64,000 bases of DNA, taken from positions 32,542,001-32,606,000 of the forward strand of contig NC_079882.1 of assembly GCF_029227915.1 (NCBI RefSeq). The letters run 5' to 3'. The stretch comes from Hydractinia symbiolongicarpus. Lineage: Eukaryota; Cnidaria; Hydrozoa; Anthoathecata; Hydractiniidae. Each line of letters begins with the position of its first letter. Within the stretch, counting starts at the first letter, position 1. The notes below the pieces were generated by a model that was given only the letters and a program-made list of their open reading frames with translations, was not told the DNA's origin and searched no databases. Shown here one piece after another: positions 1 to 9,115 of the stretch. The translations under genes and the position numbers were made by a program.

Positions 1-76
1 GGGAGTAAACTCATTTCCAGAACGATTTTTTAAATTATTTTTTTTACCACTAAAACGCATAAGACTTGTAGTTTTT

Positions 77-94
77 AAAAATGTTTTCATTTTT
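77..94. other. Main monomer dyad, 7-bp stem, 4-nt loop (representative)
   Basis: AAAAATG-TTTT-CATTTTT is a perfect inverted repeat at monomer positions 76-93. It recurs in nearly every canonical monomer on both orientations, and on the plus strand in block 2 the loop reads AAAA. It is flanked by further A/T-rich sequence. Cruciform potential or binding by a dimeric protein is inference. Confidence 0.85.
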
Positions 95-171
95 GGTGAG
101 ACGCAGAATAAAAGAAGTTTAATCGCCGGCAAACGAAAACCCGCGATTTCCCGTAATCCCGTGCTTGGCCC

Positions 172-189
172 GTATAGTCAAAAGTATAC
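172..189. other. Fourth monomer dyad GTATA-N8-TATAC (representative)
   Basis: GTATAGTCAAAAGTATAC carries a 5-bp stem across 8 nt at monomer positions 172-189. The alternative core GTATAGTCGAATGTATAC keeps the same stem, so the arms stay conserved while the loop varies between subtypes. Confidence 0.75.
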
Positions 190-203
190 AAAGAAAGTAC
201 CCA

Positions 204-1415
204 GGGAGTAAAATCATTTCCCGCACTATTTTTTATATTATTTTTTTACCCCTAAACGCATGAGACTTGTAGTTTTCAAAAATGTTTTCATTTTTGATGA
301 GACGCTGAATAAAAAAAGTTTAATCCCCGGCAAACGAAATCCCGCGATTTCCCGTAAATCCCCGGCTTGGCCCGTATAGTCGAATGTATACAAAGAAAGT
401 ACCCAGGGAGTAATCTCATTTCCCGAACGATTTTTTAAATTACTTTTTCACCGCTAAAACGCATGAGACTTGTAGTTTTTAAAAATGTTTTCATTTTTGG
501 TGAGACGCTGAATAAAAGAAGTTTAATCGCCGGCAAATGAAAACCCGCGATTTCCCGTAAATCCCGGCTTGGCCCGTATAGTCAAAAGTATACAAAGAAA
601 GTACCCAGGGAGTAAACTCATTTCCCAAACGATTTTTTAAAATATTTTTTCACCACTAAAACGCATGAGACTTGTAGTTTTCAAAAATGTTTTCATTTTT
701 GATGAGACGCTGAATAAAAGCAGTTTAATCGCCGTCAAACGAAAACCTGCGATTTCCCTAAATGCCGGACTCGGCCCGTATAGTCAAAAGTATACAAAGA
801 AAGTACCCAGGGAGTAAAATCATTTCCCGAACTATTTTTTATATTATTTTTTTACCCCTAAACGCATGAGACTTGTAGTTTTCAAAAATGTTTTCATTTT
901 TGATGAGACGCTGAATAAAAAAAGTTTAATCGCCGGCAAACGAAAACCCGCGATTTCCCGTAAATCCCGGGCTTGGCCCGTATAGTCGAATGTATACAAA
1001 GAAAGTACCCAGGGAGTAATCTCATTTCCCGAACGATTTTTTAAATTATTTTTTCACCACTAAAACGCATGAGACTTGTAGTTTTTAAAAATGTTTTCAT
1101 TTTTGGTGAGACGCTGAATAAAAGAAGTTTAATCGCCGGCAAATGAAAACCCGCGATTTCCCGTAAATCCCGGCTTGGCCCGTATAGTCAAAAGTATACA
1201 AAGAAAGTACCCAGGGAGTAAACTCATTTCCCAAACGATTTTTTAAAATATTTTTTCACCACTAAAACGCATGAGACTTGTAGTTTTCAAAAATGTTTTC
1301 ATTTTTGATGAGACGCTGAATAAAAGCAGTTTAATCGCCGTCAAACGAAAACCTGCGATTTCCCTAAATGCCGGACTCGGCGCGTATAGTCAAAAGTATA
1401 CAAAGAAAGTACCCA
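204..1415 (+). repeat. Trimer higher-order repeat, 606 bp, two tandem copies
   Basis: Copies 204-809 and 810-1415 share the ordered subtypes: head GGGAGTAAAATC with CCCCTAAACG, then GGGAGTAATCTC with CAAATGAAAACCCG, then CCCAAACG head with GCCGTCAAACG and TTTCCCTAAATGCC. A third copy of the same order lies at 2224-2829 after an interruption. Correspondence of three consecutive subtypes at a fixed 606-bp offset defines the HOR. Copies differ by scattered single bases. Confidence 0.85.
346..360. other. Second monomer dyad GATTT-N5-AAATC (representative)
   Basis: GATTTCCCGTAAATC is a 5-bp-stem inverted repeat at monomer positions 144-158. It starts a run of three contiguous dyads. Subtypes with TTTCCCTAAAT, one base shorter, keep only part of the stem. 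Confidence 0.7.
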
Positions 1416-1617
1416 GGAAGTAAACTCATTTCCAGAACGATTTTTTAAATTATTTTTTCACCACTAAAACGCATAAGACTTGTAGTTTTTAAAAATGTTT
1501 TCATTTTTTGTGAGACGCAGAATAAAAGAAGTTTAATCGCCGGCAAACGAAAACCTGCGATTTCCCGTAATCCCGTGCTTGGCCCGTATAGTCAAAAGTA
1601 TACAAAGAAAGTACCCA

Positions 1618-2425
1618 GGGAGTAAACTCATTTCCCGAACGATTTTTTATATTATTTTTTTACCACTAAACGCATGAGACTGGTAGTTTTCAAAAATATT
1701 TTCATATTTGATGGGACGCTGAATAAAAGAAGTTTAATCGCCGGCAAACGAAAATCCGCGATTTCCCGTAAATCCCGGACTCGGCCCGTATAGTCAAAAG
1801 TATACAAAGAAAGTACCCAGGGAGTAAAATCATTTCCCGAACTATTTTTTATATTATTTTTTTACCCCTAAACGCATGAGACTTGTAGTTTTCAAAAATG
1901 TTTTCATTTTTGATGAGACGCTGAATAAAAAAAGTTTAATCGCCGGCAAACGAAAACCCGCGATTTCCCGTAAATCCCGGGCTTGGCCCGTATAGTCAAA
2001 AGTATACAAAGAAAGTACCCAGGGAGTAAACTCATTTCCCGAACGATTTTTTATATTATTTTTTTACCACTAAACGCATGAGACTGGTAGTTTTCAAAAA
2101 TATTTTCATATTTGATGGGACGCTGAATAAAAGAAGTTTAATCGCCGGCAAACGAAAATCCGCGATTTCCCGTAAATCCCGGACTCGGCCCGTATAGTCA
2201 AAAGTATACAAAGAAAGTACCCAGGGAGTAAAATCATTTCCCGAACTATTTTTTATATTATTTTTTTACCCCTAAACGCATGAGACTTGTAGTTTTCAAA
2301 AATGTTTTCATTTTTGATGAGACGCTGAATAAAAAAAGTTTAATCGCCGGCAAACGAAAACCCGCGATTTCCCGTAAATCCCGGGCTTGGCCCGTATAGT
2401 CGAATGTATACAAAGAAAGTACCCA
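1618..2425 (+). repeat. Dimer higher-order repeat, 404 bp, two tandem copies
   Basis: Copies 1618-2021 and 2022-2425 each pair a diverged TATATTA/CATATTTGATGGGACG monomer with a GGGAGTAAAATC monomer. Both diverged monomers share the private change GAGACTGGTAG in place of GAGACTTGTAG, so the pair was copied as a unit. It sits between the second and third copies of the 606-bp trimer. Confidence 0.85.
1692..1709. other. Shifted dyad in the diverged subfamily, 6-bp stem (representative)
   Basis: The diverged subfamily reads AAAAATATTTTCATATTT here. Relative to the canonical dyad, G became A and one T became A. The old stem loses two pairs, but AAATAT (1694-1699) and ATATTT (1704-1709) now pair with loop TTTC, one base out of register. 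The same pair of changes recurs at many sites, for example 2096, 3511, 4321, 5697 in reverse sense, and 63769 with loop TCTC. Confidence 0.8.
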
Positions 2426-2829
2426 GGGAGTAATCTCATTTCCCGAACGATTTTTTAAATTATTTTTTCACCACTAAAACGCATGAGACTTGTAGTTTTT
2501 AAAAATGTTTTCATTTTTGGTGAGACGCTGAATAAAAGAAGTTTAATCGCCGGCAAATGAAATCCCGCGATTTCCCGTAAATCCCGGCTTGGCCCGTATA
2601 GTCAAAAGTATACAAAGAAAGTACCCAGGGAGTAAACTCATTTCCCAAACGATTTTTTAAAATATTTTTTCACCACTAAAACGCATGAGACTTGTAGTTT
2701 TCAAAAATGTTTTCATTTTTGATGAGACGCTGAATAAAAGCAGTTTAATCGCCGTCAAACGAAAACCTGCGATTTCCCTAAATGCCGGACTCGGCGCGTA
2801 TAGTCAAAAGTATACAAAGAAAGTACCCA
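2224..2829 (+). repeat. Third copy of the 606-bp trimer HOR
   Basis: Monomers starting at 2224, 2426 and 2628 repeat the three subtypes of 204-809 and 810-1415 in the same order, including GCCGTCAAACG and GGACTCGGCGCG in the third unit. Separation from the first two copies by 1416-2223 suggests the dimer expansion was inserted by later unequal exchange. Confidence 0.8.
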
Positions 2830-3233
2830 GGGAGTAAACTCATTTCATGAACGATTTTTTAAATTATTTTTTCACCACTAAAACGCATAAGACTTGTAGT
2901 TTTTAAAAATGTTTTCATTTTTGGTGAGACGCTGAATAAAAGAAGTTTAACCGCCGGGAAATGAAAACCCGCGATTTCCCGTAAATCCCGGCTTGGCCCA
3001 TATAGTCAAAAGTATACAAAGAAAGTACCCAGGGAGTAAACTCATTTCCCGAACGATTTTTTAAAATATTTTTTCACCACTAAAACGCATGAGACTTGTA
3101 GTTTTCAAAAATGTTTTCATTTTTGATGAGACGCTGAATAAAAGCAGTTTAATCGCCGTCAAACGAAAACCTGCGATTTCCCTAAATGCCGGACTTGGCG
3201 CGTATAGTCAAAAGTATACAAAGAAAGTACCAA

Positions 3234-4854
3234 GGGAGTAAACTCATTTCCAGAACGATTTTTTAAATTATTTTTTCACCACTAAAACGCATAAGACTTG
3301 TAGTTTTAAAAAATGTTTTCATTTTTGATGAGACGCAGAATAAAAGAAGTTTAATGGCCGGCAAACGAAAACCCGCGATTTCCCGTAAATCCCGGGCTTG
3401 GCCCGTATAGTCAAAAGTATACAAAGAAAGTACCCAGGGAGTAAACTCATTTCCCGAACGATTTTTTATATTATTTTTTTACCACTAAACGCATGAGACT
3501 TGTAGTTTTCAAAAATATTTTCATATTTGATGGGACGCTGAATAAAAGAAGTTTAATCGCCGGCAAACGAAAATCCGCGATTTCCCGTAAATCTGGGGCT
3601 TGGCCCGTATAGTCGAATGTATACAAAGAAAGTACCCAGGGAGTAATTTCATTTCCCGAACGATTTTTTAAATTTTTTTTTCACCACTGAAACGCATGAG
3701 ACTTGTAGTTTTCAAAAATGTTTTCATTTTTGATGAGACGTTGAATAAAAGAAGTTTAATCGCCGGCAAACGAAAACCCGCGATTTCCCGTAAATCCCGG
3801 GTGTGGCCGGTATAATCAAAAGTATACAAAGAAAGTACCCAGGGAGTAAACTCATTTCCCGAGCGATTTTTTAAATTACTTTTTCACCACTAAAACGCAT
3901 GAGACTTGTAGTTTTTAAAAATGTTTTCATTTTTGATGAGACGCTGAATAACAGCAGTTTAATCGCCGTCAAACGAAAACCTGCGATTTCCCTAAATGCC
4001 GGACTCGGCGCGTATAGTCAAAAGTATACAAAGAAAGTACCCAGGGAGTAAACTCATTTCCAGAACGATTTTTTAAATTATTTTTTCACCACTAAAACGC
4101 ATAAGACTTGTAGTTTTTAAAAATGTTTTCATTTTTGATGAGACGCAGAATAAAAGAAGTTTAATGGCCGGCAAACGAAAACCCGTGATTTCCCGTAAAT
4201 CCCGGGCTTGGCCCGTATAGTCAAAAGTATACAAAGAAAGTACCCAGGGAGTAAACTCATTTCCCGAACGATTTTTTATATTATTTTTTTACCACTAAAC
4301 GCATGAGACTTGTAGTTTTCAAAAATATTTTCATATTTGATGGGACGCTGAATAAAAGAAGTTTAATCGCCGGCAAACGAAAATCCGCGATTTCCCGTAA
4401 ATCTGGGGCTTGGCCCGTATAGTCGAATGTATACAAAGAAAGTACCCAGGGAGTAATCTCATTTCCCGAACGATTTTTTAAATTTTTTTTTCACCACTGA
4501 AACGCATGAGACTTGTAGTTTTCAAAAATGTTTTCATTTTTGATGAGACGTTGAATAAAAGAAGTTTAATCGCCGGCAAACGAAAACCCGCGATTTCCCG
4601 TAAATCCCGGGTTTGGCCGGTATAATCAAAAGTATACAAAGAAAGTACCCAGGGAGTAAACTCATTTCCCGAGCGATTTTTTAAATTACTTTTTCACCAC
4701 TAAAACGCATGAGACTTGTAGTTTTCAAAAATGTTTTCAATTTTGATGAGACGCTGAATAAAAGCAGTTTAATCGCCGGCAAACGAAATCCCGCGTTTTC
4801 CCGTAAATCCCGGGCCTGGCCCGTATAGTCAAAAGTATACAAAGAAAGTACCCA
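3234..4854 (+). repeat. Tetramer higher-order repeat, 810 bp, two tandem copies
   Basis: Monomer starts 3234, 3437, 3639, 3842 are followed by 4044, 4247, 4449, 4652, each offset by 810 bp. Shared private variants are TTTAATGGCCGGC (first unit), AAATCTGGGGCTTGG (second), CACCACTGAAACGC with GACGTTGAATA (third) and CCCGAGCGATT (fourth). The second copy runs into the orientation switch near 4880. Confidence 0.9.
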
Positions 4855-4865
4855 AGGAGTAAACT

Positions 4866-4960
4866 CATTTCCCGAACGATTTCGAAAACATTTGAAAACA
4901 ATTTTAAAAACAACAAGTCTGATGTGTTTTAGTGGTGAAAAAGTAATTTAAAAAATCGTT
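4866..4960. other. Orientation switch 1 (plus to minus), degenerate junction monomer
   Basis: Plus-sense sequence runs through CATTTCCCGAACGAT (about 4866-4880), where the expected T-rich tract is lost. The next about 45 bp (4881-4925) are a poor match to the minus-sense monomer: GAAAACATTTGAAAACAATT, where GAAAACATTTTTGAAAACTA is normal, then AACAACAAGTCTGATGTG. From about 4928 clean minus-sense satellite follows (TTTTAGTGGTGAAAAAG). The short GAAAACA direct duplication and the excess of substitutions mark this as the most diverged stretch in the window. The exact break is uncertain by about 10 bp. Confidence 0.85.
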
Positions 4961-5159
4961 CTGGAAATGAGTTTACTCACAGGGTACTTTCTTAGTATAC
5001 ATTCGACTATACGGGCCAAGCCCGGGATTTACGGGAAATTGCGGGTTTTCGTTTTCCGGCGATTAAACCTCTTTCATTAAGCGTCTCATCAAAAATGAAA
5101 ACATTTTTGAAAACTACAAGTCTCATGCGTTTTAGTAGTGAAAAAAAAATTTAAAATAT

Positions 5160-5563
5160 CGTTCGGGAAATGAGTTTACTCCCTGGGTACTTTCTTTGTA
5201 TACATTCGACTATACGGGCCAAGCCCCGGATTTACGGGAAAACGCGGGATTTCGTTTGCCGGCGATTAAACCTCTTTCATTAGGCATCTCATCAAAAATG
5301 AAAACATTTTTGAAAACTACAAGTGTCATGCGTTTTAGTGGTAAAAAAAAATTTAAAAAATCGTTCGGGAAATGAGTTTACTCCCTGGGTACTTTCTTTG
5401 TATACATTCGACTATACGGGCCAAGCCCCGGATTTACGGGAAAACGCGGGATTTCGTTTGCCGGCGATTAAACCTCTTTCATTAGGCATCTCATCAAAAA
5501 TGAAAACATTTTTGAAAACTACAAGTGTCATGCGTTTTAGTGGTAAAAAAAAAATTTAAAAAA
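5160..5563 (-). repeat. Tandem duplication of a single monomer (about 202 bp)
   Basis: About 5160-5361 and 5362-5563 are near identical. They share the private variants CATTAGGCATCTCATC, TACAAGTGTCATGCG and a run of A after GTGGTA. Shared rare variants show one monomer copied next to itself recently. Absence of a stop in this subtype creates an ATG-initiated 78-codon frame that I consider fortuitous. Confidence 0.8.
5205..5218 (+). promoter_or_regulatory. CENP-B-box-like motif, one base short (tentative)
   Basis: TTCGACTATACGGG resembles the mammalian CENP-B box pattern TTCGNNNNANNCGGG but is 14 rather than 15 nt, so it fails a strict match. It occurs in monomers with the ATTCGACTATACGGG variant, for example here, near 5409 and near 6608, and not in the TTTTGACTATACGGG type. 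A functional role is speculative. Confidence 0.2.
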
Positions 5564-5564
5564 T

Positions 5565-7035
5565 CGTTCGGGAAATGAATTTACTCCCTGGGTCCTTACT
5601 TTGTATACTTTTGACTATACGGGCCGAGTCTGGGATTTACGGGAAATCGCGGATTTTCGTTTGCCGTTGATTAAACTTCTTTTATTCAGCGTCCCATGAA
5701 ATATGAAAATATTTTTGAAAACTACAAGTCTCATGCGTTTAGTGGTTAAAAAATAATATAAAAAATCGTTCGGAAAATGAGTTTACTCCCTGGGTACTTT
5801 CTTTGTATACTTTTGACTATACGGGCCAAGCACGGGATTACGGGAAATCGCGGGTTTTCGTTTTCCGGCGATTAAACCTCTTTCATTAAGCGTCTCATCA
5901 AAAATGAAAACATTTTTGAAAACTACAAGTCTCATGCGTTTTAGTGGTGAAAAAAAAATTTAAAATATCGCTCATGAAATGAGTTTACTCCCTGGGTACT
6001 TTCTTTGTATACATTCGAATATACGGGCCAAGCCCCGGATTTACGGGAAAACGCGGGATTTCGTTTGCCGGCGATTAAACCTCTTTCATTAAACGTCTCA
6101 TCAAAAATGAAAACATTTTTGAAAACTACAAGTGTCATGCGTTTTAGTGGTGAAAAGATAATTTAAAAAATCGTTCGGGAAATGAGTTTACTCCCTGGGT
6201 ACTTTCTTTGTATACTTTTGACTATACGGGCCGAGTCCGGGATTTACGGGAAGTCGCGGATTTTCGTTTGCCGGCGATTAAACTTCTTTTATTCAGCGTC
6301 CCATGAAATATGAAAATATTTTTGAAAACTACAAGTCTCATGCGTTTAGTGGTAAAAAAATAATATAAAAAATCGTTCGGGAAATGAGTTTACTCCCTGG
6401 GTACTTTCTTTGTATACTTTTGACTATACGGGCCAAGCACGGGATTACGGGAAATCGCGGGTTTTCGTTTTCCGGCGATTAAACCTCTTTCATTAAGCGT
6501 CTCATCAAAAATGAAAACATTTTTGAAAACTACAAGTCTCATGCGTTTTAGTGGTGAAAAAAAATTTTAAAATATCGTTCGGGAAATGAGTTTACTCCCT
6601 GGGTACTTTCTTTGTATACATTCGACTATACGGGCCAAGCCCCGGATTTACGGGAAAACGCGGGATTTCGTTTGCCGGCGATTAAACCTCTTTCATTAAA
6701 CGTCTCATCAAAAATGAAAACATTTTTGAAAACTACAAGTGTCAAGCGTTTTAGTGGTGAAAAAATAATTTAAAAAATCGTTCGGGAAATGAGTTTACTC
6801 CCTGGGTACTTTCTTTGTATACTTTTGACTATACGGGCCGAGTCCGGGATTTACGGGAAGTCGCGGATTTTCGTTTGCCGGCGATTAAACTTCTTTTATT
6901 CAGCGTCCCATGAAATATGAAAATATTTTTGAAAACTACAAGTCTCATGCGTTTAGTGGTAAAAAAATAATATAAAAAATCGTTCGGGAAATGAGTTTAC
7001 TCCCTGGGTACTTTCTTTGTATACTTTTGACTATA
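5565..7035 (-). repeat. Trimer higher-order repeat, 607 bp, about 2.4 copies
   Basis: Landmarks recur at 607 bp: the CCGAGTC(T/C)GGGATTTACGGGA unit at about 5624, 6231 and 6838; the AAGCACGGGATTACGGG unit at about 5829 and 6436; and the CCCCGGATTTACGGGAAAAC unit following each. The third copy breaks off near 7035 where AAGCCCGGGATTTACGGGAA replaces the AAGCACGGG type. Shared single-base losses such as CACGGGATTACGG support copying of the trimer as a block. Confidence 0.85.
5757..5765 (+). promoter_or_regulatory. TATA-like motif of the diverged subfamily (tentative)
   Basis: TATAAAAAA appears where canonical monomers read TTTAAAAAA. It is linked to the shifted-dyad subfamily and recurs in many block 2 monomers, for example near 6363, 9395, 9800 and 14465. 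It matches a TATA box by letter, but in A/T-rich repeat DNA that is weak evidence of a promoter. Confidence 0.2.
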
Positions 7036-8229
7036 CGGGCCAAGCCCGGGATTTACGGGAAATTGCGGGTTTTCGTTTGCCGGCGATTAAACTTCTTTTA
7101 TTCAGCGTCTCATCAAAAATGAAAACATTTTTAAAAACTACAAGTCTTATGCGTTTTAGTGGTGAAAAAATAATTTAAAAAAATCGTTCTGGAAATGAGT
7201 TTACTCCCTGGGTACTTTCTTTGTATACCTTTGACTATACGGACCGAGTCCGGGATTTAGGGAAATCGCAGGTTTTCGTTTGCCGGCGATTAAACTGCTT
7301 TTATTCAGCGTCCCATCAAAAATGAAAACATTTTTGAAAACTACAAGTCTCATGCGTTTTAGTGGTGCAAAAATAATTTAAAAAATCGTTCGGGAAATGA
7401 GTTTACTTCCTGGGTACTTTCTTTGTATACTTTTGACTATACGGGCCGAGTCCAGGATTTACGGGAAATCGCAGGTTTTCGTTTGCCGGCGATTAAACTT
7501 CTTTTATTCAGCGTCTCATCAAAAATGAAAACATTTTTAAAAACTACAAGTCTCATGCGTTTTAGTGGTGAATAAGTAATTTAAAAAATCGTTCGGGAAA
7601 TGAGTTTACTCCCTGGGTACTTTCTTTGTATACTTTTGACTATACGGGCCAAGCCCGGGATTTACGGGAAATCGCGGGTTTTCGTTTGCCGGCGATTAAA
7701 CTTCTTTTATTCTGCGTCTCATCAAAAATGAAAATATTTTTGAAAACTACAAGTCTCATGCGTTTTAGTGGTGAAAAAAAAATTTTAAAAAATCGTTCGG
7801 GAAATGAGTTTACTCCCTGGGTACTTTCTTTGTATACTTTTGGCTATACGGGCCAAGCCCGGGATTTACGGGAAATCGCGGGTTTTCGTTTGCCGGCGAT
7901 TAAACTTCTTTTATTCAGCGTCTCATCAAAAATGAAAACATTTTTAAAAACTACAAGTCTTATGCGTTTTAGTGGTGAAAAAATAATTTAAAAAATCGTT
8001 CTGGAAATGAGTTTACTCCCTGGGTACTTTCTTTGTATACCTTTGCCTATACGGGCCGAGTCCGGGATTTAGGGAAATCGCAGGTTTTCGTTTGCCGGCG
8101 ATTAAACTGCTTTTATTCAGCGTCTCATCAAAAATGAAAACATTTTTGAAAACTACAAGTCTCATGCGTTTTAGTGGTGCAAAAATAATTTAAAAAATCG
8201 TTCGGGAAATGAGTTTACTCCCTGGGTAC
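7025..8229 (-). repeat. Two-monomer segment repeated at 809 bp spacing
   Basis: Segments 7025-7420 and 7834-8229 match as a pair: a canonical unit followed by one with the rare GTATACCTTTG(A/C)CTATACGG, GATTTAGGGAAATCG and then GTGGTGCAAAAATAATT. The two monomers between them differ, so this is either a diverged tetramer HOR or a copied pair. The same rare unit reappears near 21350, 22973, 27629 and 29247. A frame of 121 codons at 7626-7991 crosses this region; it is the longest in the window and has no coding hallmark. Confidence 0.7.
7036..7048. other. Third monomer dyad CGGGC-CAA-GCCCG (representative)
   Basis: A 5-bp G/C stem with a 3-nt loop, monomer positions 160-172 in plus sense. It is intact in canonical units. 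It is broken in the GGCCGAGTCC subtypes and in ATACGTGCC subtypes, so it is a variable feature of the array. Confidence 0.7.
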
Positions 8230-8267
8230 TTTCTTTGTATACTTTTGACTATACGGGCCAAGCCGGG

Positions 8268-9079
8268 ATTTACGGGAAATCGCGGGTTTTCGTTTGCCGG
8301 CGATTAAACTTCTTTTATTCAGCGTCTCATCAAAAATGAAAACATTTTTAAAAACTACAAGTCTTATGCGTTTTAGTGAAGAAAAAATAATTTAAAAAAT
8401 CGTTCTGGAAATGAGTTTACTCACAGGGTACTTTCTTTGTATACATTCGACTATACGTGCCAAGCCCGGGATTTACGGGAAATCGCGGGTTTTCGTTTGC
8501 CGGCGATTAAACTGCTTTTATTCAGCGTCTCATCAAAAATGAAAACATTCTTGAAAATTACAAGTCTCATGCGTTTTAGTGGTGAAATAATAACTTAAAA
8601 AATCGTTCGGGAAATGAGTTTACTCCCTGGGTACTTTCTTTGTATACTTTTAATTATACGGGCCAAGCCCGGGATTTACGGGAAATCGCGGGTTTTCGTT
8701 TGCCGGCGATTAAACTTCTTTTATTCAGCGTCTCATCAAAAATGAAAACATTTTTAAAAACTACAAGTCTTATGCGTTTTAGTGAAGAAAAAATAATTTA
8801 AAAAATCGTTCTGGAAATGAGTTTACTCACAGGGTACTTTCTTTGTATACATTCGACTATACGTGCCAAGCCCGGGATTTACGGGAAATCGCGGGTTTTC
8901 GTTTGCCGGCGATTAAACTGCTTTTATTCAGCGTCTCATCAAAAATGAAAACATTCTTGAAAATTACAAGTCTCATGCGTTTTAGTGGTGAAATAATAAC
9001 TTAAAAAATCGTTCGGGAAATGAGTTTACTCCCTGGGTACTTTCTTTGTATACTTTTAATTATACGGGCCAAGCCCGGG
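8268..9079 (-). repeat. Dimer higher-order repeat, 406 bp, two tandem copies
   Basis: TTTTAGTGAAGAAAAAATAA occurs at 8371 and again at 8777, a 406-bp offset, each followed by a CTCACAGGG / ATACGTGCC monomer with AACATTCTTGAAAATTACAA and GTGAAATAATAACTT, and then ACTTTTAATTATACGGG. Several rare variants shared by both copies mark a recent duplication of a pair. Confidence 0.88.
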
Positions 9080-9115
9080 ATTTACGGGAAATCGCGGGTT
9101 TTCGTTTGCCGGCGA

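Larger units (their letters stand above)
1..203 (+). repeat. Representative complete monomer (reference phase)
   Basis: First full unit, used here as phase reference. It has the canonical order: head GGGAGTAAACTC, A/T tract, the dyad at 77-94, GCCGGC, G/C-rich tail and GTATAC followed by AAGAAAGTACCCA. It carries the CCAGAACG head variant and CATAAGAC in place of CATGAGAC. It also has small private changes (GACGCAGAATA, CCGTAATCCCGTGC) that recur at 1416-1617, linking the two units. Confidence 0.9.
1..4880 (+). repeat. Satellite block 1, plus orientation, about 24 monomers
   Basis: Monomers read GGGAGTAAAC... on the plus strand. Starts seen at 1, 204, 406, 608, 810, 1012, 1214, 1416, 1618, 1820, 2022, 2224, 2426, 2628, 2830, 3032, 3234, 3437, 3639, 3842, 4044, 4247, 4449, 4652 and 4855. 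Lengths are mostly 202 with some 203. The last monomer is cut after about 26 bp where orientation flips. Variants typical of this block are GGACTCGGCGCG in place of GGACTCGGCCCG (about 1374, 2788, 4008), GCCGTCAAACG in place of GCCGGCAAACG, and CCCCTAAACG monomers starting at 204, 810, 1820 and 2224. The left edge is truncated by the window. Confidence 0.95.

Noticed and set aside
1-4880. CRISPR array
   Set aside because: Repeats abut with no unique spacers and the unit is about 203 bp; variation is spread over the whole unit rather than confined to spacers.
4866-4960. Transposon end or insertion at the first orientation switch
   Set aside because: The odd 45 bp can be aligned to the monomer with substitutions and a short duplication. 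No terminal repeat, target-site duplication or foreign sequence is present.
5323-5559. 78-codon frame in a duplicated monomer
   Set aside because: Entirely explained by a stop-free satellite subtype and the duplication of one unit; it stops in the next A-rich tract.
7626-7991. Longest open frame, 121 codons
   Set aside because: It spans about 1.8 monomers and repeats the same peptide-like segment with a frame-compatible length variant between. Stops are absent by chance in these two units. No coding feature is seen.
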